Source: Niallia sp. Man26 (GTDB lineage: Bacteria; Bacillota; Bacilli; Bacillales; Cytobacillaceae). Taken from it: a DNA stretch of 64,000 nucleotides. The stretch is taken from positions 1,069,001 through 1,133,000 of the forward strand of contig NZ_CP095743.1 of NCBI RefSeq assembly GCF_022049065.2. Direction: 5' to 3'. Under the pieces are notes generated by a model that worked only from the letters and a program-made list of their open reading frames with translations, was not told the DNA's origin and ran no database searches. This document shows positions 53,785 to 62,214 of the stretch, one piece after another. The first letter of the stretch is position 1. Each line of letters opens with the position of its first letter. The position numbers and the translations under genes were made by a program.

Positions 53785-54681
53785 ATGAGTGAAATTACAG
53801 CACAAAAGAGAACGAAGACCATTCCTCACACTTCGCCTAAAACAAAAGGCTCGATAAGCTCGAAAGTAGGCTTTGGGTTTCTTTATCTGATTCTAGGTAT
53901 TATTGCTGTATTTCAAATCTATCCGCTAGTTTGGCTGTTCTTTTTTTCCTTGAAAACAAACCAAGAAGTATTTGGTTTATCTCCATTTGCTCTGCCGAAG
54001 GACCCGCAATGGGGTAATTACGTAAAGGTCTGGACACAAGGAAATATCAGCCTGTATTTCTTTAACAGTGTTTGGATAACGGTTGTAGCAGTAATGTTAA
54101 CTGTAATCTTAGCAAGCTTTGTCACCTTTGCGATCACAAGGATGTACTGGAAACTAAGCAAGCTTGTTCTCGGACTGTTTATGGTAGGCATTATGATTCC
54201 ATTGCATTCCACACTTATTCCATTATTCAGCTTCTTTAACAACTTGCATCTAATTGATAATCCTATCTCCATCATTATTTCATATACGGCTTTTAATCTG
54301 CCATTAACAATTATGATTCTATTAGGCTTCTATCAAACACTTCCTAGAGAAATCGAAGAGGCAGCCGTGATGGATGGCTGCTCCATACACAGAATCTTTT
54401 TTCAAATCACCTTGCCAATGACCACCCCCGTCATGGCAACAATCATTATCATCAACATGATTTATAACTGGAATGAATTTGTATTCGTAAATACTTTTAT
54501 CAGTTCAGATAAGTGGAAGACATTAACGGTTGGTGTCAATAATTTCGTCGGTCAATATTTGACAGATTGGGGAGCGATTGGGGCAACGTTAATGATCAGC
54601 ATTATTCCGATATTAATTGCGTTCATCGCATTGAGCAATCGTATTGTTGAAGGATTGGCAGCAGGTTCTGTCAAAGGATAA
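53785..54681 (+). CDS. xynG: ABC sugar permease (XynG/MalG type)
   Basis: A 298-residue permease with a charged N-terminal cytosolic tail of about 30 residues (TAQKRTKTIPHTSPKTKGSI) and six helices. The EAA loop is REIEEAAVMDGCSIHRIFFQITLP (in parts). GGGAGG lies before ATG. It forms a heterodimer with the preceding permease. Followed after 22 nt by the GH52 gene, so uptake and hydrolysis are co-expressed. Confidence 0.9.
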   Translation: MSEITAQKRTKTIPHTSPKTKGSISSKVGFGFLYLILGIIAVFQIYPLVWLFFFSLKTNQEVFGLSPFALPKDPQWGNYVKVWTQGNISLYFFNSVWITVVAVMLTVILASFVTFAITRMYWKLSKLVLGLFMVGIMIPLHSTLIPLFSFFNNLHLIDNPISIIISYTAFNLPLTIMILLGFYQTLPREIEEAAVMDGCSIHRIFFQITLPMTTPVMATIIIINMIYNWNEFVFVNTFISSDKWKTLTVGVNNFVGQYLTDWGAIGATLMISIIPILIAFIALSNRIVEGLAAGSVKG

Positions 54682-54703
54682 AAAAGAAAAGGAGCTGTGA
54701 TTT

Positions 54704-56824
54704 ATGCCGGAAAATATGTTTTTTAATGCACATCACTCCCCAATTGGGGCATTCGCAAGCTTTACACTCGGATTTCCAGCAGCAGGCGGAGGGCTTGATT
54801 TGGAACTGGGCCGTTCACCAAAAAAGAATGTTTATATTGGTGCGGAAAGCTTAGATAAAGAGGGGATTTACGAGGCATTTCCGTTTTTTGATTATCAGGA
54901 AGATGACGAAAGCAAACGCTATGATATTGAAAATATGGACCCTGATCCAGACAAGCCAAATATTATTTTCCCGTTTTCAAAGGAGAAGGTAACAAGAGAA
55001 TTTAAGCTTGGAACAGATACATGGAAAGCAGGGGACTTAACCTTCAAAGTTTATACACAAGTAGAATCTGTACCAGAACCGGGGAAGGGCAATGAGAAGG
55101 AAATGAAGAGGATTCTTCTTCCGGCAGTCCTCGCAGAATTGACGGTTGATAATACAAAAGGAACAAAAGCTAGGCGGGCGTTTTTTGGGTATGAGGGCAG
55201 TGACCCGTACAGCTCTATGAGGCGGCTCGATGATACGATGGACGGAATCGCTGGAATCGGCCAAGGCAGGCTGACTGCAATCGCCGCAAGTAATGCAGAT
55301 ATTAACTCCGCTATGCATTTCAGCATGGAAAATATCTTGACGACACCGCAAGAAGAAAACTGGACATTTGGATTAGGTCCGCTCGGTGCACTAGTCGCAG
55401 ATGTTCCTGCAGGAGAATCGAGGACATACCGGTTTGCTGTCTGTTTCTATCGCGGTGGAATTGTTACTGCCGGCATGGATACATCTTATTACTATACGAA
55501 GTACTTTAAAAATATCGAGTCTGTCGCAGCCTACGCGTTGGAACATTTTGATGAGATTGCAAAAAGAGCAGAAGCTGCGGATGACCGCCTATTAGCTGCT
55601 AACCAGTTATCTGCAGACCAGCAGTTCATGCTGATTCACTCGATTCGCAGCTATTATGGTTCCACACAGCTCCTTATTTGTGACGGTGAGCCGTTCTGGG
55701 TTGTCAATGAAGGGGAATACAGAATGATGAACACCTTTGATTTAACTGTTGATCAAATATTTTTTGAGCTGAAAATGAATCCTTGGACAGTAAAAAATGA
55801 GTTAGATATGTTTGTGAAGCGCTTCAGCTACGAAGATAAAGTCCGGTTCCCTGGCAGTGATACGGAATACCCTGGCGGCATCAGCTTTACACATGATATG
55901 GGTGTTGCCAATACAATCTCCCGTCCGCATTACTCTTCATATGAACTGTATGGGCTTGACGGTTGTTTTTCCCATATGACACATGAACAACTTGTAAACT
56001 GGATTTTATGTGCTGCTGTTTACGTGTCACATACAGCCGATGAAGCTTGGCTAAAAGAGAATATGGAAATGGTGGAGCGTTGCTTTGAAAGCATGGTAAA
56101 CAGAGACCACCCAATTCCAGAAAAGAGAAACGGCTTGATGGGACTGGATTCCTCCCGAGTAATGGGCGGGGCTGAAATAACCACATATGACAGCTTAGAT
56201 GTCTCGTTGGGGCAAGCGCGAAATAATATTTATCTCGCAGGGAAAATTTGGGCATCTTATGTCGCCCTTGAAAAAATATTCAAGGAACAGGGAAAAGAAG
56301 ACTTGGCAAAGCAAGCAGGCCTACAAGCAGAAAAATGTGCAAATACGATTGTGGAGAATGTGACAACAGAAGGCTATATCCCAGCAGTAATTGGAGAAGG
56401 CAATGATTCTAAAATAATTCCAGCAATTGAAGGGCTTATTTTCCCATACTTCACAAACTGCCAGGAAGCGCTTGAAGAGACAGGACGGTTCGGCCCCTAT
56501 ATTCAGGCATTGAAAAAACACCTAAAAACAGTAATGACAGAAGGAGTTTGTCTGTTTGAAGACGGCGGCTGGAAAATATCTTCAACAAGCAGCAACTCAT
56601 GGCTCAGTAAAATTTATTTAAGTCAATTTATCGCAAGAGAAATCCTTGGCTGGCAATGGGATGAAAAGGGAGCGAAAGCAGATGCCGCTCATGTTAAGTG
56701 GCTGACACATCCCGTTCTTTCCGTATGGAGCTGGAGCGACCAGATTATTGCAGGGGAGATTGCGGGCAGTAAGTATTATCCGCGCGGTGTGACAAGCATT
56801 CTTTGGCTTGCAGAAAGCAAGTAA
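54704..56824 (+). CDS. xynB: GH52 beta-xylosidase
   Basis: A 706-residue cytoplasmic enzyme matching family GH52 along its whole length, from MPENMFFNAHHSPIGAFASF to YPRGVTSILWLAES. The N-terminal half is a beta-sandwich, the C-terminal half an (alpha/alpha)6 barrel. The nucleophile is E336 in WVVNEGEYRMMNTFD and the acid/base D496 in GGAEITTYDSLD; these are one position off the Glu335 and Asp495 known in Geobacillus XynB2. It releases xylose from the non-reducing end of imported xylo-oligosaccharides. No signal peptide. AAAGGAG lies before ATG. GH52 is rare outside Bacillaceae and fixes the operon's role. Confidence 0.95.
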   Translation: MPENMFFNAHHSPIGAFASFTLGFPAAGGGLDLELGRSPKKNVYIGAESLDKEGIYEAFPFFDYQEDDESKRYDIENMDPDPDKPNIIFPFSKEKVTREFKLGTDTWKAGDLTFKVYTQVESVPEPGKGNEKEMKRILLPAVLAELTVDNTKGTKARRAFFGYEGSDPYSSMRRLDDTMDGIAGIGQGRLTAIAASNADINSAMHFSMENILTTPQEENWTFGLGPLGALVADVPAGESRTYRFAVCFYRGGIVTAGMDTSYYYTKYFKNIESVAAYALEHFDEIAKRAEAADDRLLAANQLSADQQFMLIHSIRSYYGSTQLLICDGEPFWVVNEGEYRMMNTFDLTVDQIFFELKMNPWTVKNELDMFVKRFSYEDKVRFPGSDTEYPGGISFTHDMGVANTISRPHYSSYELYGLDGCFSHMTHEQLVNWILCAAVYVSHTADEAWLKENMEMVERCFESMVNRDHPIPEKRNGLMGLDSSRVMGGAEITTYDSLDVSLGQARNNIYLAGKIWASYVALEKIFKEQGKEDLAKQAGLQAEKCANTIVENVTTEGYIPAVIGEGNDSKIIPAIEGLIFPYFTNCQEALEETGRFGPYIQALKKHLKTVMTEGVCLFEDGGWKISSTSSNSWLSKIYLSQFIAREILGWQWDEKGAKADAAHVKWLTHPVLSVWSWSDQIIAGEIAGSKYYPRGVTSILWLAESK

Positions 56825-56844
56825 GAATAATAAGAGGTGGGAAT

Positions 56845-57477
56845 ATGTGGGCGAAATCGATGGGAAAGCTGTTCACTGTTTGTGAGTGGATCACTAGAGG
56901 TGCTTACCTTAATATCTTATGGATGGCATATACAGCTGCAGGTTTGTTTGTATTCGGGTTCATGCCTGCGACTACAGCTATGTTTGCGGTGATAAGGAAA
57001 TGGCTGAGAAGAGAAAAGGACATTCCTGTCTGGAGGACATTCCATGATGTGTATAAACAAGAATTCATTAAAGTAAATATATTAGGAATTATCCTAATAT
57101 TACTTGGCATGATTCTTTGCTTGGACTATTGGTTTCTCCAGTTTACAAATGGTGTAATAAAAGGGATGATGACAGGACTGTTACTTTTGCTGTCAGCTGT
57201 TTTTCTAACATTGCTAGCATACTTTTTCCCAGTTTATGTCCACTATGACTTGAAGCTTGGCGACTATCTTAAATATGCTCTAATCCTTGGAGCGTATCAT
57301 CTGCATGTTACATTATTCATGCTAATTCTTACAACAGTGACAGTTAGTCTTTTGTTATATATGCCTGGCGTTATTCCATTTTTCGGAGGTATTTCACTTG
57401 CCTGGATTTGGATGGCGGGAGCGAATTACAGCTTTATACAGATTGAGAAAAGAGGAAAGAAAAGACTGGCTGTTTAA
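56845..57477 (+). CDS. YesL-like DUF624 membrane protein
   Basis: A 210-residue membrane protein with about five helices. GKLFTVCEWITRGAYLNILW and FVFGFMPATTAMFAVIRKW (in parts) are the DUF624 core. ATG 56845 follows AGAGGTGGG; an in-frame extension inside the GH52 end is rejected. Last gene of the xylo-oligosaccharide operon. Its final codons form the first arm of the terminator. Function of the family is not established. Confidence 0.85.
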   Translation: MWAKSMGKLFTVCEWITRGAYLNILWMAYTAAGLFVFGFMPATTAMFAVIRKWLRREKDIPVWRTFHDVYKQEFIKVNILGIILILLGMILCLDYWFLQFTNGVIKGMMTGLLLLLSAVFLTLLAYFFPVYVHYDLKLGDYLKYALILGAYHLHVTLFMLILTTVTVSLLLYMPGVIPFFGGISLAWIWMAGANYSFIQIEKRGKKRLAV

Positions 57478-57496
57478 TGAAGCAGCCAGTTTTTTT
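57465..57496 (+). terminator. Terminator of the xyn operon, overlapping the coding end
   Basis: ACTGGCTG (57465-57472) pairs with CAGCCAGT (57483-57490), followed by a T run. Confidence 0.8.
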
Positions 57497-57533
57497 AAAG
57501 GTAAATTAGAACAATGGAAAATTTCAGAAAATA

Positions 57534-57564
57534 CTTAGTTTGTGCATTGCACTAACTAAGTAAC
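57534..57564. promoter_or_regulatory. 31-bp element B, upstream of the second sugar operon
   Basis: CTTAGTTTGT, GCATTGCA, then CTAACTAAGTAAC. With the preceding A it forms a 29-bp palindrome (57533-57561) with a single mismatched pair. It matches element A in layout. A further half site TTAGTTTGTG recurs at 57794-57803, about 77 nt before the first gene. Probable binding site of an activator or repressor common to both operons. Confidence 0.6.
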
Positions 57565-57591
57565 GGTGCTATACTAAAACTACATTATTAA

Positions 57592-57605
57592 TGAAACCGC
57601 ATACA
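57592..57605. promoter_or_regulatory. cre box of the second sugar operon
   Basis: TGAAACCGCATACA fits TGNAANCGNWNNCW at all fixed positions. Suggests CcpA repression. The remaining spacer up to 57879 is AT-rich, contains no gene, and holds the AGTTTGTG half site and a GAGGGGGA ribosome site. Confidence 0.6.
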
Positions 57606-57879
57606 TTTCTGTAATAGCAACGTTTATCAAACACATAATTAAAACTCCGCAGCATTTGCTCGCATCCTGACGGCTCTAAAACATCCTATGAACATTAATC
57701 ACCAATCTACTTAAATAAAGCATTTCTCACTAAAATAACATTTATTAAACAGATCTTGCTGACGGCAAACTACCATACTAGTATTCCGTTTAGTTAGTTT
57801 GTGAACACTTTAGTTTATGAATGTATTCATTTTTTGAGTGCACAGCTTTATTCCATCCTAAAAGATGAGGGGGATTTTA

Positions 57880-58842
57880 ATGGAGACAGAAATAGTGAAA
57901 CGAACAAAAAAGGCATCAGTTAAGACGAAAAAAAGCAAGATAAAGATATCCCTTATTGCGATTCGCAAGGATTGGCAGTTATATTCCCTGTTGATTTTGC
58001 CCATTATTTATCTTTTGATTTTTAAGTACGGCCCAATGCTTGGAAATGTGATTGCCTTTAGAAGGTATATGCCAGGTGGAAAAGTTTACGGGGAAGAATG
58101 GGTTGGGCTTTACTACTTCAAGATGTTTATTAATGATCCAGTTTTTTGGAATGTTTTTAAAAACACATTCATTTTGGGTGGTTTAACCTTGTTGTTTTGC
58201 TTCCCAATGCCAATTCTGTTTGCATTGCTTCTAAATGAAATCAAATCAACTAAATTTAAAAGATTTGTACAGACTGCATCCTACTTGCCTCACTTCTTAT
58301 CAATTGTCATTATCGCGGGAATGATCCTGCAATTGACAGCACTTAATGGTTCTATTAATTCTATTGTTGAGTTTTTTACAGGTGAAAAGGTGAATTTTAT
58401 CCAAAGTGCAGAATGGTTTCGCACGATATATATTAGTTCAGAGATATGGCAAGGAATGGGATGGGGAGCGATTTTATATTTAGCTGCACTGACCACTATT
58501 GACCAGTCACTTTATGAAGCAGCGAAAATCGATGGAGCAAACAGGTGGAAGCAAACGCTCCATATCACAATACCTGGAATATTACCCACCATTGTTACTT
58601 TATTGATTTTAAATACTGGCAGCTTTCTAGCGATAGGCTTTGAAAAAATTCTCCTTCTTTATAACCCTTTGACATATGAGACATCAGATGTGATTTCTAC
58701 CTACTTATATCGTGTCGGTCTTGAATCGAATAATTTCAGTTATGCGACAGCAATTGGGTTATTTGAATCAATAATTGGGTTGGTGCTTGTCTTGACTGCC
58801 AATTCGATTTCACGAAAATTAACAGAACGAAGCTTATGGTAG
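57880..58842 (+). CDS. ABC sugar permease, LplB family
   Basis: A 320-residue permease with a basic, Lys-rich N-terminal tail and six helices. LLILPIIYLLIFKYGPMLGN (in parts) and IAFRRYMPG are the LplB signature; the EAA loop is QSLYEAAKIDGANRWKQTLHITIP (in parts). ATG 57880 follows GAGGGGG; a 5-codon extension is rejected. Heads the second sugar operon. LplB-type systems in Bacilli import long acidic or pectic oligosaccharides, for example aldotetraouronic acid or rhamnogalacturonan fragments. No ATPase gene is present. Confidence 0.88.
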   Translation: METEIVKRTKKASVKTKKSKIKISLIAIRKDWQLYSLLILPIIYLLIFKYGPMLGNVIAFRRYMPGGKVYGEEWVGLYYFKMFINDPVFWNVFKNTFILGGLTLLFCFPMPILFALLLNEIKSTKFKRFVQTASYLPHFLSIVIIAGMILQLTALNGSINSIVEFFTGEKVNFIQSAEWFRTIYISSEIWQGMGWGAILYLAALTTIDQSLYEAAKIDGANRWKQTLHITIPGILPTIVTLLILNTGSFLAIGFEKILLLYNPLTYETSDVISTYLYRVGLESNNFSYATAIGLFESIIGLVLVLTANSISRKLTERSLW

Positions 58843-58854
58843 GAGGGAAAAAGC

Positions 58855-59724
58855 ATGAAAGAATCCAAGCAATACAAGATATTCAAGGTATTTAATGTGT
58901 TTGTCCTGTTGATAATTGTCTTTTGTACCCTATATCCATTTATTAATGTTATTGCACAGTCATTCAGCAGTGAAGCGTACATTAATGCAGGTAAAGTCAG
59001 CTTGCTACCTAAGGGCTTTAATATGGAAACATATAAAAAAGTTGTTTCCGATAAAATTTTCTGGATCAACTATAAAAACACGGTAGTTTATACCGTTGTA
59101 GGCACATCCATTTCCATGTTTTTAACAACCATTTTTGCTTATGCCCTTTCGAAAAAAAGGCTTGTAGGCAGAAAGTTTCTCACTGTTTTTGCCGTCTTCA
59201 CCATGTTTTTTAATGGGGGCTTGATTCCAAATTATGTCTTGATTAATAGTTTAGGTTTCAATAATACAATGTGGGCGATTGTAATACCTGGAGCAATCAG
59301 CATTTATAATATGCTGATTATGAAATCCTTTTTTGAAAACATGCCAGAGGAACTCGAGGAAGCTGCATCCATCGACGGGTTAAACACTTACGGAATTCTC
59401 CTGAAAATTATATTGCCTCTAAGCAAAGCTGTTATCGCAACAATGATTTTGTTTTATGCAGTTTCGTATTGGAATTCCTGGTTTTCCGCTTTCCTCTATT
59501 TAGACAAAAAAGAGCTGTTCCCAGTGACCATTTATTTGCGGAATATGATTGCAGGAGCAACGAGCAGTATGGCAACAGGGGCAACATCAGCAGATAATTT
59601 GACGCAGATTTCTGCAAATATTAAATCAGTTACAATGGTGCTCACCATTTTACCGATTCTTACTGTCTATCCTTTTGTACAAAAATATTTTGTTTCTGGC
59701 GTCATGTTGGGCTCTGTCAAGTAA
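58855..59724 (+). CDS. ABC sugar permease, LplC/YtcP family
   Basis: A 289-residue permease with six helices. FNVFVLLIIVFCTLYPFINV (in parts) with the SFSSEAYINAGKVSLLPKGF stretch is the LplC pattern. The EAA loop is EELEEAASIDGLNTYGILLKIILP (in parts). It closes with VQKYFVSGVMLGSVK, the family's usual C-terminus. GGAGGGAAAA precedes ATG, 12 nt after the LplB stop. Partner of the preceding permease. Confidence 0.9.
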   Translation: MKESKQYKIFKVFNVFVLLIIVFCTLYPFINVIAQSFSSEAYINAGKVSLLPKGFNMETYKKVVSDKIFWINYKNTVVYTVVGTSISMFLTTIFAYALSKKRLVGRKFLTVFAVFTMFFNGGLIPNYVLINSLGFNNTMWAIVIPGAISIYNMLIMKSFFENMPEELEEAASIDGLNTYGILLKIILPLSKAVIATMILFYAVSYWNSWFSAFLYLDKKELFPVTIYLRNMIAGATSSMATGATSADNLTQISANIKSVTMVLTILPILTVYPFVQKYFVSGVMLGSVK

Positions 59725-59807
59725 TGCTAAAGCGGTCTTTAGTGCAGTGAGCTTGTTGTATAAAGAATTCAATGCACTTTTTAATAAATAGATGGGGAGG
59801 AAAAAAA

Positions 59808-61436
59808 ATGAAAAAAAGCTTAAAAAGATTAAGGCTGTTGTTTGCTTTATTATTGGTGTGTGTCATTGTTATTGCCGGCTGCTCGAAAGATAACCCTGCC
59901 AGTTCAGATGGAAAAGTATCTTCTAAAGGGGCGATGGAATCCTATCAGGCTGGAGAATTATTTAAAGCAACAGAAGAGTTTGATTTATCGATTCTTTATT
60001 CTGACCATCCAAACTACCCTTATAAAAAGGATTGGTTGTTTTGGGAAAAACTAAAGGAAATGACAAATGTTACATTAAAGCCTACAACTGTTCCGATGAG
60101 TGATTATCCGCAAAAAAGAAGCTTATTAATGAGTTCTGGTGATTCGCCGTTAATCATTCCGAAAACCTACCCTGGAGAAGAATCAGCTTTTGTTTCATCA
60201 GGAGCAATATTGCCTGTAAGCGATTATATTGATATGATGCCTAATTTTAAAGAAAAAGTGCAAAAATGGAAACTTGAAGATGAATTGGAAGGCTTGCGGC
60301 AGAATGATGGGAAATACTACTTATTACCAGGCTTGCATGAAGAGGTTTGGCCAGATTATACCCTTCTTATGAGAACAGACATATTGGAGGAAAATAATCT
60401 CGAGATTCCTACGACATGGGATGAATTATATGAAACGATGAAAAAGCTGAAGGAGATATATCCAGATGTTATCCCGTTTTCTGATCAATTCACTTTCAAC
60501 AGTACATTAAATGTTGCTGCTGCAGGCTTTGGCACAAAAGCAGGATGGGGATTTGGCAATGGATTAAGCTATGATCAAAGTAAGGATGAGTTTGTTTATG
60601 CTGCAACGACAAATGAATATAAAGATATGCTTACCTATTTTCATAAATTAGTAGAAGAAGAGCTGCTGGATAAAGAAAGCTTTACACAAACGGATGACCA
60701 GGCCATTCAAAAATTTGTGACAGGAAAGTCATTTATCATCAACGGCAATTCACAGACAATTAATTTGCATAGGGTAGATATGGATAAAACAATTGGGAAA
60801 GGAAAATATAAAATCCAAAAAATCACTGTTCCCGGCGGACCGGCTGGCCAATTGATGGGAGGCTCCAGGCTTGAGAATGGTGTGATGATTTCTTCGAAAA
60901 TAAAAGAAAGCGATTACTTTAAAGCGATCCTACAGTTTATAGATTGGCTGTACTACAGCGATGAAGGGCAGGAATTTGCAAAGTGGGGAGTGGAAGGCAC
61001 GACATATACGAAAAGTGATGGGACACGCAAGCTTACGGAAGATGTTAATTATAACGGTTTAAATCCGACTGGCACAAAGGACTTGCGTGTTGATTACGGT
61101 TTCTCAGGCGGCGTGTTTGCATATGGAGGGACGACAGAACTTCTTCATTCTATGATGAGTGAGGAGGAGATAAAATTCCAAGAAAACATGGCTAATACAA
61201 AAAAGGTGATACCGGCAGAACCGCCAATTCCTTATACGATTGAGGACCGGGAAAAAGCGACACTATTGAGCACACCTTTAAAGGATTTCACTGATCAAAA
61301 TACACTTAAATTTATAATAGGGTCACGCAGTTTGAGTGAATTTGACCAATTTGTAAAAGAATTGAAAACACAAGGGTTGGACCAGTATTTGGAACTTTCT
61401 AATAAAACGTATCAAGATTATAAAAAGAACAACTGA
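59808..61436 (+). CDS. Sugar-binding lipoprotein, LipO/YtcQ family
   Basis: A 542-residue large extracellular binding protein. The signal peptide (KKSLKRLRLLFALLLVCVI in the n/h region) ends at the lipobox VIAGC. SILYSDHPNYPYKKDWLFW, MSSGDSPLIIPKTYPGEE and DWLYYSDEGQEFAKWGVEG match binding proteins that serve LplB/LplC permeases. ATG 59808 follows GGGGAGG; the longer frame from 59772 is rejected. A GC-rich hairpin follows the stop. Ligand is unknown; the downstream GH42 points to galactose-containing or pectic oligosaccharides. Confidence 0.88.
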   Translation: MKKSLKRLRLLFALLLVCVIVIAGCSKDNPASSDGKVSSKGAMESYQAGELFKATEEFDLSILYSDHPNYPYKKDWLFWEKLKEMTNVTLKPTTVPMSDYPQKRSLLMSSGDSPLIIPKTYPGEESAFVSSGAILPVSDYIDMMPNFKEKVQKWKLEDELEGLRQNDGKYYLLPGLHEEVWPDYTLLMRTDILEENNLEIPTTWDELYETMKKLKEIYPDVIPFSDQFTFNSTLNVAAAGFGTKAGWGFGNGLSYDQSKDEFVYAATTNEYKDMLTYFHKLVEEELLDKESFTQTDDQAIQKFVTGKSFIINGNSQTINLHRVDMDKTIGKGKYKIQKITVPGGPAGQLMGGSRLENGVMISSKIKESDYFKAILQFIDWLYYSDEGQEFAKWGVEGTTYTKSDGTRKLTEDVNYNGLNPTGTKDLRVDYGFSGGVFAYGGTTELLHSMMSEEEIKFQENMANTKKVIPAEPPIPYTIEDREKATLLSTPLKDFTDQNTLKFIIGSRSLSEFDQFVKELKTQGLDQYLELSNKTYQDYKKNN

Positions 61437-61442
61437 TAACGA

Positions 61443-61480
61443 TTGCTGCCTCACCAATATTATTGGAAGAGGCAGCTTTT
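61443..61480 (+). other. Hairpin after the LipO-type gene (attenuator or terminator)
   Basis: GCTGCCTC with inner CCAAT pairs with ATTGG and GAGGCAGC, followed by TTTT. It lies between the binding-protein gene and DUF624. Strong, with a short T tail, so partial termination is likely. Confidence 0.7.
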
Positions 61481-61498
61481 AAAAAGGGGGGCAGAGAG

Positions 61499-62188
61499 TT
61501 GGAAGGGAAGAAGGAATTTGGCGAGGGTATACTGTTTACCTTTACGAACTATGTCTACTCACTGCTTTTAGCCAATTTTTTATTTGTTTCAGTCAATGCT
61601 GTTTTTATTTTTTTCTTTATGGCATTAGAGCCTTCATTTTCAAACATTCTTATCTATATGATTGCACTGATTCCAACAGGACCCGCCATATCAGGATTGC
61701 TGTATGTATTGGAAAAGTTGTTGAGAACAAAAGAGGCTATTACTGTTTCGGATTACTTCTATGGTTATAAAACAAATATTAAGAATACGTTACTTCTATG
61801 GTGCATGATACTCGCCGTTTTTAGTGTTTTATTAATAGACCTGCAATATCTAAATCAGACAGCTTTACTAATAGAGCAACTAATTTCCATTGTTCTTTAT
61901 ATCCTGTTTTTACTTGCTGTTTTAATAAGCATAAACATGCTTATTCTTAATGCAAAGTTTGAGTTCAGAAAAAAAGATATTTTCAAACTGTCCATTTTTT
62001 ATAGTTTTGCACATGTAAAAGCATCGCTTGGAAATATTTTTATTCTGCTGTTAATTGTTTTCGTCACAATGCTGACATCTGATTTTATCCTATTGTTTGT
62101 TGCAAGTATTATTGGCTTACTTCTTATCAAGAACGCCCGCCGATTGCTGACAGACGTGGAAGCTACGTTCATTAAACGAGATAAATAG
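61499..62188 (+). CDS. DUF624 (YesL-like) membrane protein
   Basis: A 229-residue protein with five to six hydrophobic segments. GILFTFTNYVYSLLLANFLFV and LIPTGPAISGLLYVLEKL show the DUF624 pattern with a different loop motif than the two other copies. The start is TTG 61499, with AAAGGGGGG 9 nt upstream; an in-frame extension covers the hairpin and is rejected. Encoded between the binding protein and a beta-galactosidase. Third DUF624 gene in this window, each in a different plant-sugar operon. Confidence 0.8.
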   Translation: MEGKKEFGEGILFTFTNYVYSLLLANFLFVSVNAVFIFFFMALEPSFSNILIYMIALIPTGPAISGLLYVLEKLLRTKEAITVSDYFYGYKTNIKNTLLLWCMILAVFSVLLIDLQYLNQTALLIEQLISIVLYILFLLAVLISINMLILNAKFEFRKKDIFKLSIFYSFAHVKASLGNIFILLLIVFVTMLTSDFILLFVASIIGLLLIKNARRLLTDVEATFIKRDK

Positions 62189-62214
62189 ACTTTAAAGAAA
62201 GGTAGGTATTAGTC

